This document shows positions 1 through 6,644 of a stretch of DNA of 8,525 bases, piece after piece. Location: contig JALVDG010000337.1 of assembly GCA_027009095.1 (NCBI GenBank), positions 1-8,525 of the forward strand. Direction: 5' to 3'. How positions within the stretch are numbered: position 1 is the first letter of the stretch; every line of letters starts with the position of its first letter. The stretch comes from Thiotrichaceae bacterium (GTDB lineage: Bacteria; Pseudomonadota; Gammaproteobacteria; Thiotrichales; Thiotrichaceae). The position numbers and the translations under genes were made by a program. Below the pieces are notes generated by a model, which saw only the letters and a list, made by a program, of their open reading frames with translations, made no database searches and was not told the DNA's origin.

Positions 1-1785
1 ATCAATATCAACTTGTGCGCCTGTTGCATCTGCAATGCCACGAATGGTCTCGCCGCCTTTACCTATCACTTCACGAATCTTATCTTTATTGATTTTCATG
101 GTGACATAACGTGGTGCGTATTCAGATATTTCTTCGCGTGGTGCGGTGATTGCTTTGTCCATTTCGTCAAGAATATGCTTATAAGCAATGCTTGCTTGTT
201 GCAGTGCTTGTTCCATAATCTCGTGGGTAATGCCGTTGATTTTAATGTCCATTTGCAGTGCGTTGATACCGTCGCGAGTACCTGCTACTTTAAAGTCCAT
301 ATCGCCTAAATGATCTTCATCACCTAAAATATCGGTGAGTACGGCAAAATCATCGCCTTCTTTGATCAAGCCCATTGCGATACCTGCAACGGGTGCTTTT
401 ATTGGTACACCTGCATCCATTAAGGAAAGTGAAGTACCACAAACACTCGCCATTGAGCTAGAGCCGTTTGATTCTGTGATTTCAGATACTACGCGGATAG
501 TGTAAGGGAAGTCTTCTTGACTTGGGATGACGGAGAGTACGCCACGTTTTGCTAAACGACCATGTCCAATTTCACGACGTTTTGGTGAGCCAATAAAGCC
601 TGTCTCGCCGACACAGTATGGAGGGAAGTTGTAGTGTAGTAAGAAGTTATCTTTATAAGAACCTGTTAGCGCGTCGATCATTTGGGCATCACGTTCAGTA
701 CCGAGAGTGGTAACCACTAAGGCTTGTGTTTCACCGCGTGTAAACAGTGCAGAACCGTGTGTACGTGGTAGTACGCCTGTACGAATTTCAATAGGGCGAA
801 CGGTGGTGTTATCTCGACCGTCAATGCGGGGCTCGCCTGCGATAATACGGCTACGCACGATCTTTTTCTCTAGCTTTTTGAAGGCATCTTTAATATCGGC
901 TTCTGATGGCGTTGCATCGTCATCTTCTAAACCTTCAGGACGTAGAGCGTCCATGGCTGCTTTTAATGCAATGTCTACTTTACCATAACGTTCCATTTTA
1001 TTGGCTGTTTGGAAAGCTTCTGTGAGTGCTGCTTCGCAAATTTCTGCCACTTTTTCTTCTAGTGCTGTATTTGGTTCAGGTGCTGTCCAATCCCAAGCGG
1101 GAGCATTTACTTCTTTTGCGAAGTCTCTAATGGCATCAATGGCAATGAGTGATTGCTCATGTCCAAATGCCACAGCACCTAGCATGACCTCTGCAGAAAG
1201 TTCTTTCGCTTCTGACTCAACCATTAGTACGGCTTTGTCTGTACCTGCAACCATAAGGTCTAGCTCAGACTCTTCTAATTGTGATTTGCTGGGGTTAAGG
1301 ATGTATTCGCCATTAATATAGCCAACTTGTGCTGCACCCATAGGACCGTTGAAAGGTAAGCCAGATGCGGCTAATGCTGCTGATGTTCCTATCATCGATG
1401 GAATGTCTGTACCCACTTCTGGGTTAAGTGACATAACGGTGATAATAACTTGTACTTCGTCGTGGAAACCCGCAGGGAATAGAGGGCGAATAGGGCGATC
1501 GATTAAACGTGCGACTAATGTTTCTGATTCGGATGGACGACCTTCGCGTTTGAAAAAGCTTCCTGGAATACGTCCTGAAGAATAAACTTTCTCTTGATAA
1601 TTGACAGTTAATGGGAAAAAGTCACGATCTTCTCCATTATCTTTTTGTCCCACAACGGTGACAAATACAACGGTTCCATCAACATCAACTTTAACCGCAG
1701 CTGTTGCTTGACGAGCGATTTCGCCCGTTTCGATTTCAACTTTATTATCACCATACTGAAAAGTAGTGGTTACTACATCAAACAT
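1..1785 (-). CDS. pnp: Polyribonucleotide nucleotidyltransferase (PNPase), 5' part, runs off the window
   Basis: Phosphorolytic 3'-to-5' exoribonuclease, a trimer that also joins the RNA degradosome in E. coli. The frame is open for 595 codons from ATG at 1785 to the window edge. The first RNase PH-like domain covers about residues 10-145, with the segment [12 protein letters not shown] near 75-86. An alpha-helical linker follows (about 240-315), then the second, catalytic RNase PH domain (about 320-545). Expected active-site elements are visible: R403-R404 in SPKRRE, the serine run S442-S444 in GSSSM, and D489 and D495 in [10 protein letters not shown], matching E. coli D486 and D492. The KH domain begins near 560 with its GKGG loop at 575-578. 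The rest of KH and the S1 domain, about 110-120 residues by comparison with the 711-residue E. coli protein, lie outside the window. The start is set by the match to family N-termini and by a good Shine-Dalgarno sequence. Expression is probably controlled from the leader described separately. Confidence 0.98.
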   Translation of the reverse strand, partial: MFDVVTTTFQYGDNKVEIETGEIARQATAAVKVDVDGTVVFVTVVGQKDNGEDRDFFPLTVNYQEKVYSSGRIPGSFFKREGRPSESETLVARLIDRPIRPLFPAGFHDEVQVIITVMSLNPEVGTDIPSMIGTSAALAASGLPFNGPMGAAQVGYINGEYILNPSKSQLEESELDLMVAGTDKAVLMVESEAKELSAEVMLGAVAFGHEQSLIAIDAIRDFAKEVNAPAWDWTAPEPNTALEEKVAEICEAALTEAFQTANKMERYGKVDIALKAAMDALRPEGLEDDDATPSEADIKDAFKKLEKKIVRSRIIAGEPRIDGRDNTTVRPIEIRTGVLPRTHGSALFTRGETQALVVTTLGTERDAQMIDALTGSYKDNFLLHYNFPPYCVGETGFIGSPKRREIGHGRLAKRGVLSVIPSQEDFPYTIRVVSEITESNGSSSMASVCGTSLSLMDAGVPIKAPVAGIAMGLIKEGDDFAVLTDILGDEDHLGDMDFKVAGTRDGINALQMDIKINGITHEIMEQALQQASIAYKHILDEMDKAITAPREEISEYAPRYVTMKINKDKIREVIGKGGETIRGIADATGAQVDID

Positions 1786-1789
1786 ATAT

Positions 1790-1798
1790 CTTCCTTCT
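1790..1798 (-). promoter_or_regulatory. pnp ribosome binding site
   Basis: On the minus strand AGAAGGAAG lies four bases upstream of the pnp ATG at 1785. The GGA core sits at normal Shine-Dalgarno distance and is the strongest such site near this start. It follows the right arm of the leader inverted repeat by only a few bases, so structure or cleavage in the leader could affect its access. Confidence 0.7.
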
Positions 1799-1806
1799 TT
1801 GATTAA

Positions 1807-1854
1807 ACCTTTGTAGGAGCCTTATTGCTTCAAATATTTGATTAGTACAAAGGT
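1807..1854 (-). promoter_or_regulatory. Inverted repeat in the pnp leader, candidate autoregulatory hairpin
   Basis: On the minus strand ACCTTTGTA (1854-1846) and TACAAAGGT (1815-1807) are perfect 9-base reverse complements separated by 30 nt. Within the loop lies a perfect 12-base palindrome, TCAAATATTTGA (1830-1841). The structure ends about 20 nt before the pnp start. In E. coli the pnp leader forms a long stem-loop that RNase III cuts and PNPase then trims, destabilising its own mRNA (established knowledge). The position fits that role. The 9-bp perfect stem is shorter than the E. coli one, so the function is inferred. Confidence 0.5.
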
Positions 1855-1867
1855 GTTTTGCCTAGAT

Positions 1868-1898
1868 TTTATATTTCACAAACAAAAAAACACCGCAA
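1868..1898 (-). promoter_or_regulatory. Weak candidate pnp promoter (P2-like)
   Basis: On the minus strand a TATAAA box (1873-1868) lies 19 bases after TTGCGG (1898-1893). The -10 box matches five of six consensus bases, but the -35 box is weak, the spacer is long, and the -35 overlaps the terminator stem. Transcription would begin near 1861, just before the leader inverted repeat, as in E. coli where pnp has its own promoter after the rpsO terminator. The call rests mainly on that parallel. Confidence 0.25.
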
Positions 1899-1915
1899 GA
1901 GCGATGTTTTTTTGT
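1882..1915 (-). terminator. Intrinsic terminator downstream of rpsO
   Basis: On the minus strand a 15-pair stem has the loop TCTT. The core is CATCGC / GCGGTG with one G-U wobble, flanked by A7 on the 5' side and T7 on the 3' side. It begins about 20 nt after the rpsO stop codon. The A-tract, GC core and U-tract form a typical Rho-independent terminator, which can work in both directions though the plus strand has an A-C mismatch at the wobble. It corresponds in place to E. coli t1 between rpsO and pnp, which is only partly effective and lets some transcripts reach pnp. Partial read-through here is inferred. Confidence 0.85.
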
Positions 1916-1934
1916 GTTTTGCTACTCGTGCAAT

Positions 1935-2204
1935 TTAGCGACGTAGACCAAGACGTTTGATAAGGTCTTGGTAGCGAGCTGAATCTTTACGATTTAAATA
2001 GTCAAGTAGCTTACGGCGTTGGTTTACCATTCTTAGTAGACCACGACGTGAGTGATGATCATGAATGTGAGTTTTAAAATGCTCAGTAAGGTGCTTGATA
2101 TTTGCGGTTAGTAGCGCAACTTGTACTTCTGAAGAACCTGTGTCGGTATCAGATGTACGATATTCTTCAATAATTTTTGCTTTAGTTTCTGCGTTTAGAG
2201 ACAT
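1935..2204 (-). CDS. rpsO: 30S ribosomal protein S15
   Basis: Primary binding protein of the central domain of 16S rRNA, needed for platform assembly and the bridge to 23S rRNA. The product has 89 residues, the same length as E. coli S15, and aligns without gaps. Signature residues include [13 protein letters not shown] (21-33) and the rRNA-binding segment H46, D49, HHSRRGLL (50-57), followed by RRKLLDYL (63-70). The MSLNAET start matches the family. The only Shine-Dalgarno-like sequence, AGAAAG, is weak and ends just two bases before the ATG. In E. coli S15 represses its own translation by stabilising a pseudoknot at the start site. A similar weak-start design is possible here but not shown. 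The gene is set apart by 201 nt from truB and by a terminator from pnp, so it may have its own promoter. Confidence 0.98.
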   Translation of the reverse strand: MSLNAETKAKIIEEYRTSDTDTGSSEVQVALLTANIKHLTEHFKTHIHDHHSRRGLLRMVNQRRKLLDYLNRKDSARYQDLIKRLGLRR

Positions 2205-2220
2205 ATCTTTCTAGTTCCAT
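2182..2220 (-). other. Short out-of-frame ORF overlapping the rpsO start
   Basis: On the minus strand an ATG at 2220 opens a 12-codon frame ([12 protein letters not shown]) that ends in TAA at 2184-2182, about 20 bases inside rpsO in another frame. AGGG lies six bases upstream of this ATG, giving it a ribosome site at least as good as that of rpsO. It could couple to or compete with rpsO translation, or be chance in an AT-rich leader. No homology is known to me. Confidence 0.2.
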
Positions 2221-2235
2221 ATTAAACCCTATAAT
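2208..2235 (+). promoter_or_regulatory. Candidate plus-strand promoter
   Basis: A perfect TATAAT occurs at 2230-2235 on the plus strand. The best upstream hexamer is TTTCTA (2208-2213), matching three of six -35 bases with a 16-nt spacer. A start near 2242 would precede the strong Shine-Dalgarno sequence at 2252-2261. Perfect -10 boxes arise by chance in AT-rich DNA and the -35 is poor, so support is limited. Confidence 0.25.
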
Positions 2236-2251
2236 CAGCATTCATACCGAT

Positions 2252-2261
2252 AGGAGGGAGG
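2252..2261 (+). promoter_or_regulatory. Strong Shine-Dalgarno-like sequence on the plus strand
   Basis: AGGAGGGAGG contains two GGAGG-like cores and ends five bases before the TTG at 2267. It is the best ribosome-binding match in the window, yet it lies opposite to all the known genes. Read on the minus strand it is a CCTCCCTCCT run resembling the 3' tail of 16S rRNA, so it might instead act in the rpsO leader. Confidence 0.3.
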
Positions 2262-2266
2262 TTACT

Positions 2267-2350
2267 TTGGTCACAATCACTTTCATGATCGATAAAAAAG
2301 CGCGATGGTATCATGAGCGTCGATTAATGTGTATTGAAAATGCTATTTAA
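2267..2350 (+). CDS. Candidate 27-codon small protein, antisense-oriented
   Basis: I do not recognise this ORF. It starts at TTG (2267), runs 27 codons and stops at TAA (2348-2350). Five bases separate the start from the strong AGGAGGGAGG, and an upstream TATAAT box is suitably placed. An in-frame ATG at 2285 is an alternative start but lies too far from that site. The peptide is short and basic in its middle (DKKARWYHERR at about residues 9-19) and hydrophobic at its N-terminus (VTITFM). It fits entirely between rpsO and truB, on the opposite strand. No clear terminator follows. It may equally be a chance ORF. Conservation of the frame in relatives would decide. Confidence 0.2.
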   Translation: MVTITFMIDKKARWYHERRLMCIENAI

Positions 2351-2388
2351 AAGTGAAAATACTTTCTATTTAAAAATCCTATTTAAAA
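2343..2388. repeat. Three copies of CTATTTAAAA
   Basis: The 10-mer CTATTTAAAA occurs exactly at 2343-2352, 2366-2375 and 2379-2388 on the plus strand (TTTTAAATAG on the minus). The spacing of copy starts is 23 and 13 bases, so this is not a regular tandem array. The first copy overlaps the end of the candidate small ORF. The repeats lie just after truB and upstream of rpsO, and could be AT-rich protein-binding or promoter-flanking DNA. No function is known to me. Confidence 0.5.
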
Positions 2389-2405
2389 AAAGGGGGGTTA
2401 GAGTA

Positions 2406-3329
2406 CTAGTTAGTACGCATTAAGCGTTTAGCAGCAAGCATGTTGTCGCTAGATAAGCGTCCGATACCGATAAACTCGCCAGATTCTTGATAGAGGCGAA
2501 TAAGGGGGGTATCAGGAATATCTCTTCGAGCAACTTTTAATCCATGGCAGATACGGTTTGTTTCTTCTTTATTTAAAATAATTTCAGGACGGTCGCTAAG
2601 TGCGCTATCTATAGGAAGTAGAATACTATTTAAAAGGTTTTTATCTGGCTGTTCAGCCATTTTTTGTAGCTCTTCAAGTGTGTATATTTTACTGCAATCA
2701 AAGGGGGATACTTCGGTGCGTTCCAAGCGAGTAATGTAAGCGCCAAAACCTAAGGCATCACCAATATCTTGTGCAAGGGTGCGAATATAGGTTCCTTTAC
2801 TACAACGTACATCTAATACGAGCGTGTCTTTGGTGCGCTCTAAAAGTGTTAGTTCGTAGATAGTTACTTTACGTTCTTTACGTTTTATTTCAATGCCTTG
2901 TCGTGCCAGTTTATATAATGGCGTGCCATTGTGTTTAAGGGCGGAGAACATGGGGGGGATTTGAATGATGTTTCCTGTGAACTGTTTTAAGACAGCTTGT
3001 AATGTTTCGTCACTAAATTCTCCAACAGGAATATTGTTAAGGATTTCACCTTCGGTATCGCCTGTTGTACTGGTTTTGCCGAGCTGTATGGTAGTGATAT
3101 AGCGTTTGTCGGAATCAAGCAAATAGCCTGATACTTTTGTTGCTTCACCAAAGCAGAGTGGGAGAACCCCTGTAGCTTGAGGGTCTAAGCTACCTGTATG
3201 ACCTGCTTTTTTGGCTCGAAAAATATGGCGAGCGCGTTGCAATGCGGTATTCGAACTAAGCCCTAGGGGTTTGTTTAACAGTAGAATACCGTTAATGTCA
3301 CGAAAATTCTTTTTTGATTTTTTCTGCAT
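2406..3329 (-). CDS. truB: tRNA pseudouridine(55) synthase TruB
   Basis: Converts uridine 55 in the T-arm of tRNAs to pseudouridine, and also acts as a tRNA folding chaperone in E. coli. The 307-residue product is close to the E. coli 314. After a short Lys-rich N-terminus, RDINGILLLNKP (10-21) opens the catalytic domain. The TruB signature GHTGSLDPQATG (43-54) holds the catalytic D49. LDSDKRY supplies Y77, and CSKGTYIRT (176-184) supplies the conserved Arg R183. A PUA-like C-terminal domain fills about 250-305. The ATG at 3329 lies 26 nt after the rbfA stop and has no good Shine-Dalgarno sequence (only GAAAG, more than 20 nt upstream). No other start codon occurs between the rbfA stop and this ATG in frame. 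Translation may depend on ribosomes finishing rbfA (inference). The stop codon lies in a short palindrome, GTACTAGTTAGTAC (2403-2416), too AT-rich to be a convincing terminator. Confidence 0.97.
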   Translation of the reverse strand: MQKKSKKNFRDINGILLLNKPLGLSSNTALQRARHIFRAKKAGHTGSLDPQATGVLPLCFGEATKVSGYLLDSDKRYITTIQLGKTSTTGDTEGEILNNIPVGEFSDETLQAVLKQFTGNIIQIPPMFSALKHNGTPLYKLARQGIEIKRKERKVTIYELTLLERTKDTLVLDVRCSKGTYIRTLAQDIGDALGFGAYITRLERTEVSPFDCSKIYTLEELQKMAEQPDKNLLNSILLPIDSALSDRPEIILNKEETNRICHGLKVARRDIPDTPLIRLYQESGEFIGIGRLSSDNMLAAKRLMRTN

Positions 3330-3355
3330 TAAAAAGTTTAGTATTAAAGAGCTTT

Positions 3356-3718
3356 CTAACCATCTTTTTGATCAGAGGCAATCGCTTTATCAATGAGTGC
3401 CGATAACTCATTCGCTTTTTGCTCAGTATCATCATAGATAAAAATAAGTGAAGGGGTGTTACGTAGTTTGATAGTACGACTTAATATGCTACGTAAAAAA
3501 CCTGCTGCACGGTTAAGCCCTTGCTCGCACTCCTTGTGGTTATCTTGTTGTAAGGTATCAAAATAGACTTTAGCTTGATACAAGTCCTTTGTTACTTTTA
3601 CATCAAGAATAGTTACCATTCCAACTCTAGGATCTTTTACTTCGTTGCGAATTATTTGCGCTAGCTCGCGCTTAATTTGTTCACCAATACGATCGGTACG
3701 CGAATAGTCATAAGGCAT
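3356..3718 (-). CDS. rbfA: 30S ribosome-binding factor RbfA
   Basis: Late 30S assembly factor that helps 16S rRNA 5'-end maturation and is needed for growth in the cold in E. coli. The 120-residue product has the RbfA fold, a type II KH-like domain. The N-terminal helix covers about 5-28, followed by the conserved DPRVG (29-33). The AAG kink (71-73), which replaces the usual KH GxxG, comes next, then the conserved strand TPSLIFIYDDT (88-98). E. coli RbfA has 133 residues, and the difference is a shorter C-terminal tail. The gene begins 8 nt after the infB stop, has only a weak, distant AAGG in the end of infB, and is probably coupled to infB translation. Confidence 0.96.
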   Translation of the reverse strand: MPYDYSRTDRIGEQIKRELAQIIRNEVKDPRVGMVTILDVKVTKDLYQAKVYFDTLQQDNHKECEQGLNRAAGFLRSILSRTIKLRNTPSLIFIYDDTEQKANELSALIDKAIASDQKDG

Positions 3719-3726
3719 TACTTTTT

Positions 3727-6624
3727 CTAACCTTTTTTTAGTGTACGTTTAACTTCATAGCGGTGGAATACTTCAATCAGGTCTCCAGTTTGAACATCAT
3801 CATAGTTTTTAACACCGATACCACATTCTGTACCGACTTTAACTTCTTTAACGACGTCTTGATGGCGACGTAGAGAGTCAAGTTCACCTTCGTGAATAAC
3901 CACATTGTCACGTAGTACGCGAATAGGTTCACCACTTTTGATAGTGCCTTCGATAACTAAACAGCCTGCAATACGACCAAAACCTGTGCCTCGGAAGGTG
4001 TCTTTTACTTCTGCAATACCAATAAGTTCTTCACGTAGCTCTGGCTTGAGTAGTCCACTCATTGCATCGCGTACGTCATCAATTAGTTCGTAGATAATAC
4101 TGTAGTATCGTATTTCTACACCAGACTCAGCGGCTGAACGTCGTGCCGATGCATCTGCGCGAACGTTAAAGCCTAAAATAACCGCTTCAGCAGATTGAGC
4201 TAATGTCACGTCTGTTTCTGTTATACCACCAATAGATGAAGAGATAATTTTTACGGCTACTTCGTCGGTAGAAAGTTGAGTAAGTGACTGTCTAATGGCT
4301 TCTAAGCTACCATGTACATCGGTTTTGAGTAATATATTGAAGATGGCTTTATCGCCAGCGCCAGGCTTCATCTTTTCAAACATCTCATCAAGCTTAGCGG
4401 CTTGTTGTATCGCAAAGCGTGTTTCACGTTCTTTTTCGCGGCGTGCTTCAGCAAGCTCACGAGCTTGTCGCTCATTTTTTAAGACAACTAACTCAGAGCC
4501 TGAGCTTGGTGTGCCGGATAGACCTTGAATTTCGACAGGAATTGAAGGTGTTGCTTCATTAATAGTTTTACCATTTTCATCAAGCATGGCACGAATACGT
4601 CCATACTCTGAACCACAAAGAACAATATCACCTTTCTTTAGTGTACCTTCTTGAACCAGAATAGATGCAACAGCACCTCGACCCTTTTCAATTCGAGATT
4701 CTATAACAAGACCTGTTGCAGGCCCCTCTTTACGGGCGGAAAGTTCTAGGATTTCTGCTTGTAATAAAATAGCATCAAGTAAGTCATTAATACCTTCGCC
4801 TGTTTTTGCTGAGATATTAACGCAAATATCATCTCCACCCCAATCATCAGGAACGACATCATAATTGGCTAAATCATTTTTAACACGATCAGGATCCGCC
4901 TGTTCTTTATCGATTTTATTAATGGCAATAATCAAAGGAGCACCAGAGGCACGGGTATATTTAATCGCCTCTTCTGTTTGTGGCATAACGCCATCATCAG
5001 CTGCAACCACTACAACAACGATATCAGTCGCGTTTGCTCCTCGTTCACGCATAGAAGAAAAGGCTGCATGACCGGGTGTATCTAAGAATGAGATAACGCC
5101 ATTGTCGGTTTCGACATGGTAAGCACCGATATGTTGTGTAATACCACCTGCTTCTCCATCTGCTACGCTCGATTGGCGAATATAGTCAAGTAAAGAGGTT
5201 TTGCCATGGTCAACATGTCCCATAATAGTTACAACAGGAGGGCGAGTGACTTTTTCGATATTATCAACATTTTCGAGTAATTCGGTTGCTGAAACTTCTT
5301 CGTTTATAGTTTTAACAGGTGTTGCTGTATGTCCCATTTCTTCAACAATTAATATGGCGGTATCTTGATCAACAACTTGGTTGATTGTTGCCATAACACC
5401 CATGCCCATTAGGGTGCGAATAATATCAGCACCTTTCACAGCTAGCTTTTGTGCTAGCTCAGATACCACGATTGTGTCTGGGATTTCAACATTGTGAATG
5501 ACAGGTGCTGTTGGTTTTTCAAAACCGTGCTCTTTTGATTGTGGAACCACCACTTGTTTTGCTTGCTGTTTGCCTTTTTTCTTCTGTTTGCGTCCACCCT
5601 TAATATGTAACTTACTTCCAGGTCCTTGACTTCGTCCCTGAAATGGTTTTTTCTTTTCAGATTTCTTCTTCGCGATGGGTTTTTCTGTGGGATTAGCAGC
5701 TGGCTTTTCAGTTGGTTTTGGCGTAGCAGCTGGTTTGGGTGCTGACTTGCGAGAAGGGCGACGCTTTAGTGATAGAGCAGCTTCTTTTTTTGATCTTGCT
5801 GCCACAATTTCACGCATTTCTTTGGGGGAAAGAGGTGCGGCAGTTTGTGCAGCAGGAGCTTCTGGTTCAGGTGTTTTTTCTACAATTTTTTCTTCTTTAG
5901 CGATCACAGGTGTTTCTTCAGCTTTCTTTTCTACTTTTGCTGGCTTTACTTTCTTAACAGCTTCTTTCACTTTAGTCGGAGTTTCTTCTTTCTTTTTAGG
6001 TGATTTTTCAGCTTTCTGTTCTGCTGTTACCTTTTTTGGAGTTTCTACTTTTTTAACTTGAACTGTTTCAGCTTTTTCGGAAGTTATGTTTGCTTTTTCG
6101 CTACTGGTTGCTTTTTCTTCTGTAAGTTTTTTTTGACGTGTTTTTTCAGCTGTCTGTTTTTTTTGTTTCTTTGAGATAGCAGCTTGCTCACGTGCTTTAC
6201 GCTCAGACTCTAACTGTTGTGCTAATTGCTCAGCGCGAGAACTGCTTGCACTTTTCTCAGTAATGGTAGTAGGTTTTTTTACCTCTGGTTTAGGAGTAGT
6301 TTCTACTGTAGGTGTTTCCACTGTTGGAGGTGTTGGCTTTGTAAAGTTCTTCTTGCGACGTACGGCAACATTAACAGTTCTACCTGAAACATTTAATTCA
6401 CTATTAGAGCGTCTTTTTAAAGAAATTTTGCCTTTCTTTTTAGTAGGTTCAGGAGTATTTGTTTTACCTGCACGGATATATTCAAGCAATTGTAATTTTT
6501 CCTGATCAGTAATACTGTCTTCTGGACCTTTCGCGTTAATTCCTGCGTCTTGTAATTGCTGAAGAAGTACTTCGACAGGAGTACCCACAGTTTCTGCGAG
6601 TTGTTTTACTAGTGTATCTGACAT
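3727..6624 (-). CDS. infB: Translation initiation factor IF-2
   Basis: GTPase that brings fMet-tRNA to the 30S P site and promotes 50S joining. The 965-residue product is somewhat longer than E. coli IF-2 (890). An IF2_N domain covers residues 1-52. A long Lys/Glu/Pro/Thr/Ala-rich, probably disordered and partly helical linker spans about 54-375. A second IF2_N-like segment lies at about 380-435. The G domain shows G1 GHVDHGKTS (469-477), G3 DTPGH (515-519), G4 NKID (569-572) and G5 SAK (605-607). Domain II follows at about 635-735, and domains III and the C-terminal C1/C2 region run from about 740 to 960. No Met codon occurs between residues 1 and 270, so shorter isoforms like those of E. 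coli would need non-ATG starts. GTG occurs at codons 102, 219 and 240 with no strong ribosome site. The ATG has a good AGGAG, and nusA ends 20 nt upstream. Confidence 0.98.
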   Translation of the reverse strand: MSDTLVKQLAETVGTPVEVLLQQLQDAGINAKGPEDSITDQEKLQLLEYIRAGKTNTPEPTKKKGKISLKRRSNSELNVSGRTVNVAVRRKKNFTKPTPPTVETPTVETTPKPEVKKPTTITEKSASSSRAEQLAQQLESERKAREQAAISKKQKKQTAEKTRQKKLTEEKATSSEKANITSEKAETVQVKKVETPKKVTAEQKAEKSPKKKEETPTKVKEAVKKVKPAKVEKKAEETPVIAKEEKIVEKTPEPEAPAAQTAAPLSPKEMREIVAARSKKEAALSLKRRPSRKSAPKPAATPKPTEKPAANPTEKPIAKKKSEKKKPFQGRSQGPGSKLHIKGGRKQKKKGKQQAKQVVVPQSKEHGFEKPTAPVIHNVEIPDTIVVSELAQKLAVKGADIIRTLMGMGVMATINQVVDQDTAILIVEEMGHTATPVKTINEEVSATELLENVDNIEKVTRPPVVTIMGHVDHGKTSLLDYIRQSSVADGEAGGITQHIGAYHVETDNGVISFLDTPGHAAFSSMRERGANATDIVVVVVAADDGVMPQTEEAIKYTRASGAPLIIAINKIDKEQADPDRVKNDLANYDVVPDDWGGDDICVNISAKTGEGINDLLDAILLQAEILELSARKEGPATGLVIESRIEKGRGAVASILVQEGTLKKGDIVLCGSEYGRIRAMLDENGKTINEATPSIPVEIQGLSGTPSSGSELVVLKNERQARELAEARREKERETRFAIQQAAKLDEMFEKMKPGAGDKAIFNILLKTDVHGSLEAIRQSLTQLSTDEVAVKIISSSIGGITETDVTLAQSAEAVILGFNVRADASARRSAAESGVEIRYYSIIYELIDDVRDAMSGLLKPELREELIGIAEVKDTFRGTGFGRIAGCLVIEGTIKSGEPIRVLRDNVVIHEGELDSLRRHQDVVKEVKVGTECGIGVKNYDDVQTGDLIEVFHRYEVKRTLKKG

Positions 6625-6633
6625 CTATATTCT

Positions 6634-6638
6634 CTCCT
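6634..6638 (-). promoter_or_regulatory. infB ribosome binding site
   Basis: AGGAG on the minus strand lies nine bases before the infB ATG at 6624, within the 20-nt nusA-infB gap. It is the clearest Shine-Dalgarno sequence among the known genes here and supports this start. Strong independent initiation fits the high cellular demand for IF-2. Confidence 0.75.
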
Positions 6639-6644
6639 GTTTTC

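Larger units (their letters stand above)
2205..2405. other. truB-rpsO intergenic region
   Basis: This 201-nt gap is the longest gene-poor stretch. After the truB stop the minus strand has a C6T7 run, then three AT-rich 10-mer repeats. Farther on is an inverted repeat, TCATGAT / ATCATGA (2283-2289 and 2310-2316), with a T6 run in its loop rather than after it, so it is not a normal terminator. The only minus-strand promoter-like pair I find is TTGTGA (2276-2271), an 18-nt spacer and TATCGG (2252-2247). It is weak and would give a leader of about 36 nt for rpsO. The plus strand carries the candidate small ORF described separately. Confidence 0.5.

Noticed and set aside
13..1585. Four plus-strand ORFs of 78-106 codons (13-309, 707-988, 1001-1321, 1349-1585)
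   Set aside because: All lie opposite the strongly conserved pnp reading frame, and their translations show no family features.
2283..2316. Inverted repeat TCATGAT / ATCATGA with a T6 run, considered as a truB terminator
   Set aside because: On the minus strand the T-run falls inside the 20-nt loop rather than after the stem, and the stem is only 7 bp with few GC pairs.
2403..2416. Palindrome at the truB stop followed by C6T7, considered as a terminator
   Set aside because: The stem is only 5-6 AT-rich pairs and is separated from the T-run by several bases including six Cs. Termination is not supported.
3353..3732. Identical GGTTAGAAA at the ends of infB and rbfA
   Set aside because: Nine bases covering a Gly codon and a stop in AT-rich DNA can readily recur by chance, and no longer similarity surrounds them.
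3211..5071. Plus-strand ORFs opposite truB and infB (3211-3396, 3905-4093, 4295-4528, 4865-5071)
   Set aside because: Shadows of well-conserved coding sequence, with no separate signals or recognisable protein motifs.
5675..6061. A 128-codon Gly/Phe/Ser/Ala-rich plus-strand ORF
   Set aside because: It is the antisense of the Lys/Glu/Pro-rich IF-2 linker. The low-complexity composition follows from that, and no known family is evident.
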